Below, piece after piece: positions 7,189 through 7,193 of a stretch of 7,193 bases of DNA. Source of the DNA: an uncultured Flammeovirgaceae bacterium (GTDB lineage: Bacteria; Bacteroidota; Bacteroidia; Cytophagales; Cyclobacteriaceae); assembly GCA_946886805.1 (NCBI GenBank), contig CAMPJM010000202.1, forward strand, positions 1 to 7,193, in the 5' to 3' direction. How positions within the stretch are numbered: the stretch's first letter is position 1; each line of letters begins with the position of its first letter. The notes beneath the pieces are model-generated. The model did not search any database. It was not told the origin of the DNA and worked only from the letters and a program-made list of their open reading frames with translations. A program made the position numbers and the translations under genes.

Positions 7189-7193
7189 ACGCT

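Overview
The window reads as chromosomal DNA of a Bacteroidota bacterium, plausibly from the Cytophagales or a related group. The evidence is an adjacent SusC-type TonB-dependent transporter and SusD-type surface lipoprotein, AT-rich leaders without clear Shine-Dalgarno sequences, a lipoprotein signal of the Bacteroidota surface-export kind, and secreted enzymes of families common in this phylum. The lineage below phylum level is a guess. All four genes are on the minus strand, so transcription runs from the right edge of the window to the left.

Layout in transcription order: a candidate promoter element at 7181-7188; the SusC-like outer-membrane transporter (7158 to 3907); after only 11 bp the SusD-like nutrient-binding lipoprotein (3895 to 2453); a 274-bp gap (2452 to 2179) with two copies of a short GC-stem hairpin repeat, an imperfect inverted repeat and a purine-rich direct repeat; a secreted alkaline-phosphatase-superfamily enzyme (2178 to 1090); and after 32 bp a metallophosphoesterase with an N-terminal beta-sandwich region and a purple-acid-phosphatase-type domain. 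This last gene starts at 1057 and runs off the left edge. It lacks a stop codon in the window, so only its first 352 codons are visible.

Together the genes look like a SusCD-type nutrient-acquisition locus whose enzymes are two unrelated phosphoester hydrolases instead of glycoside hydrolases. The natural working model, an inference, is a phosphorus- or organophosphate-scavenging locus. In it, SusD captures a phosphorylated ligand at the cell surface, SusC imports it in a TonB-dependent way, and the two exported phosphoesterases release phosphate or cut diesters. No sensor, sigma/anti-sigma pair, glycoside hydrolase, RNA gene, CRISPR array or insertion sequence was found. The most unusual non-coding item is the hairpin pair at 2236-2305, whose two copies differ by a compensatory base-pair change.
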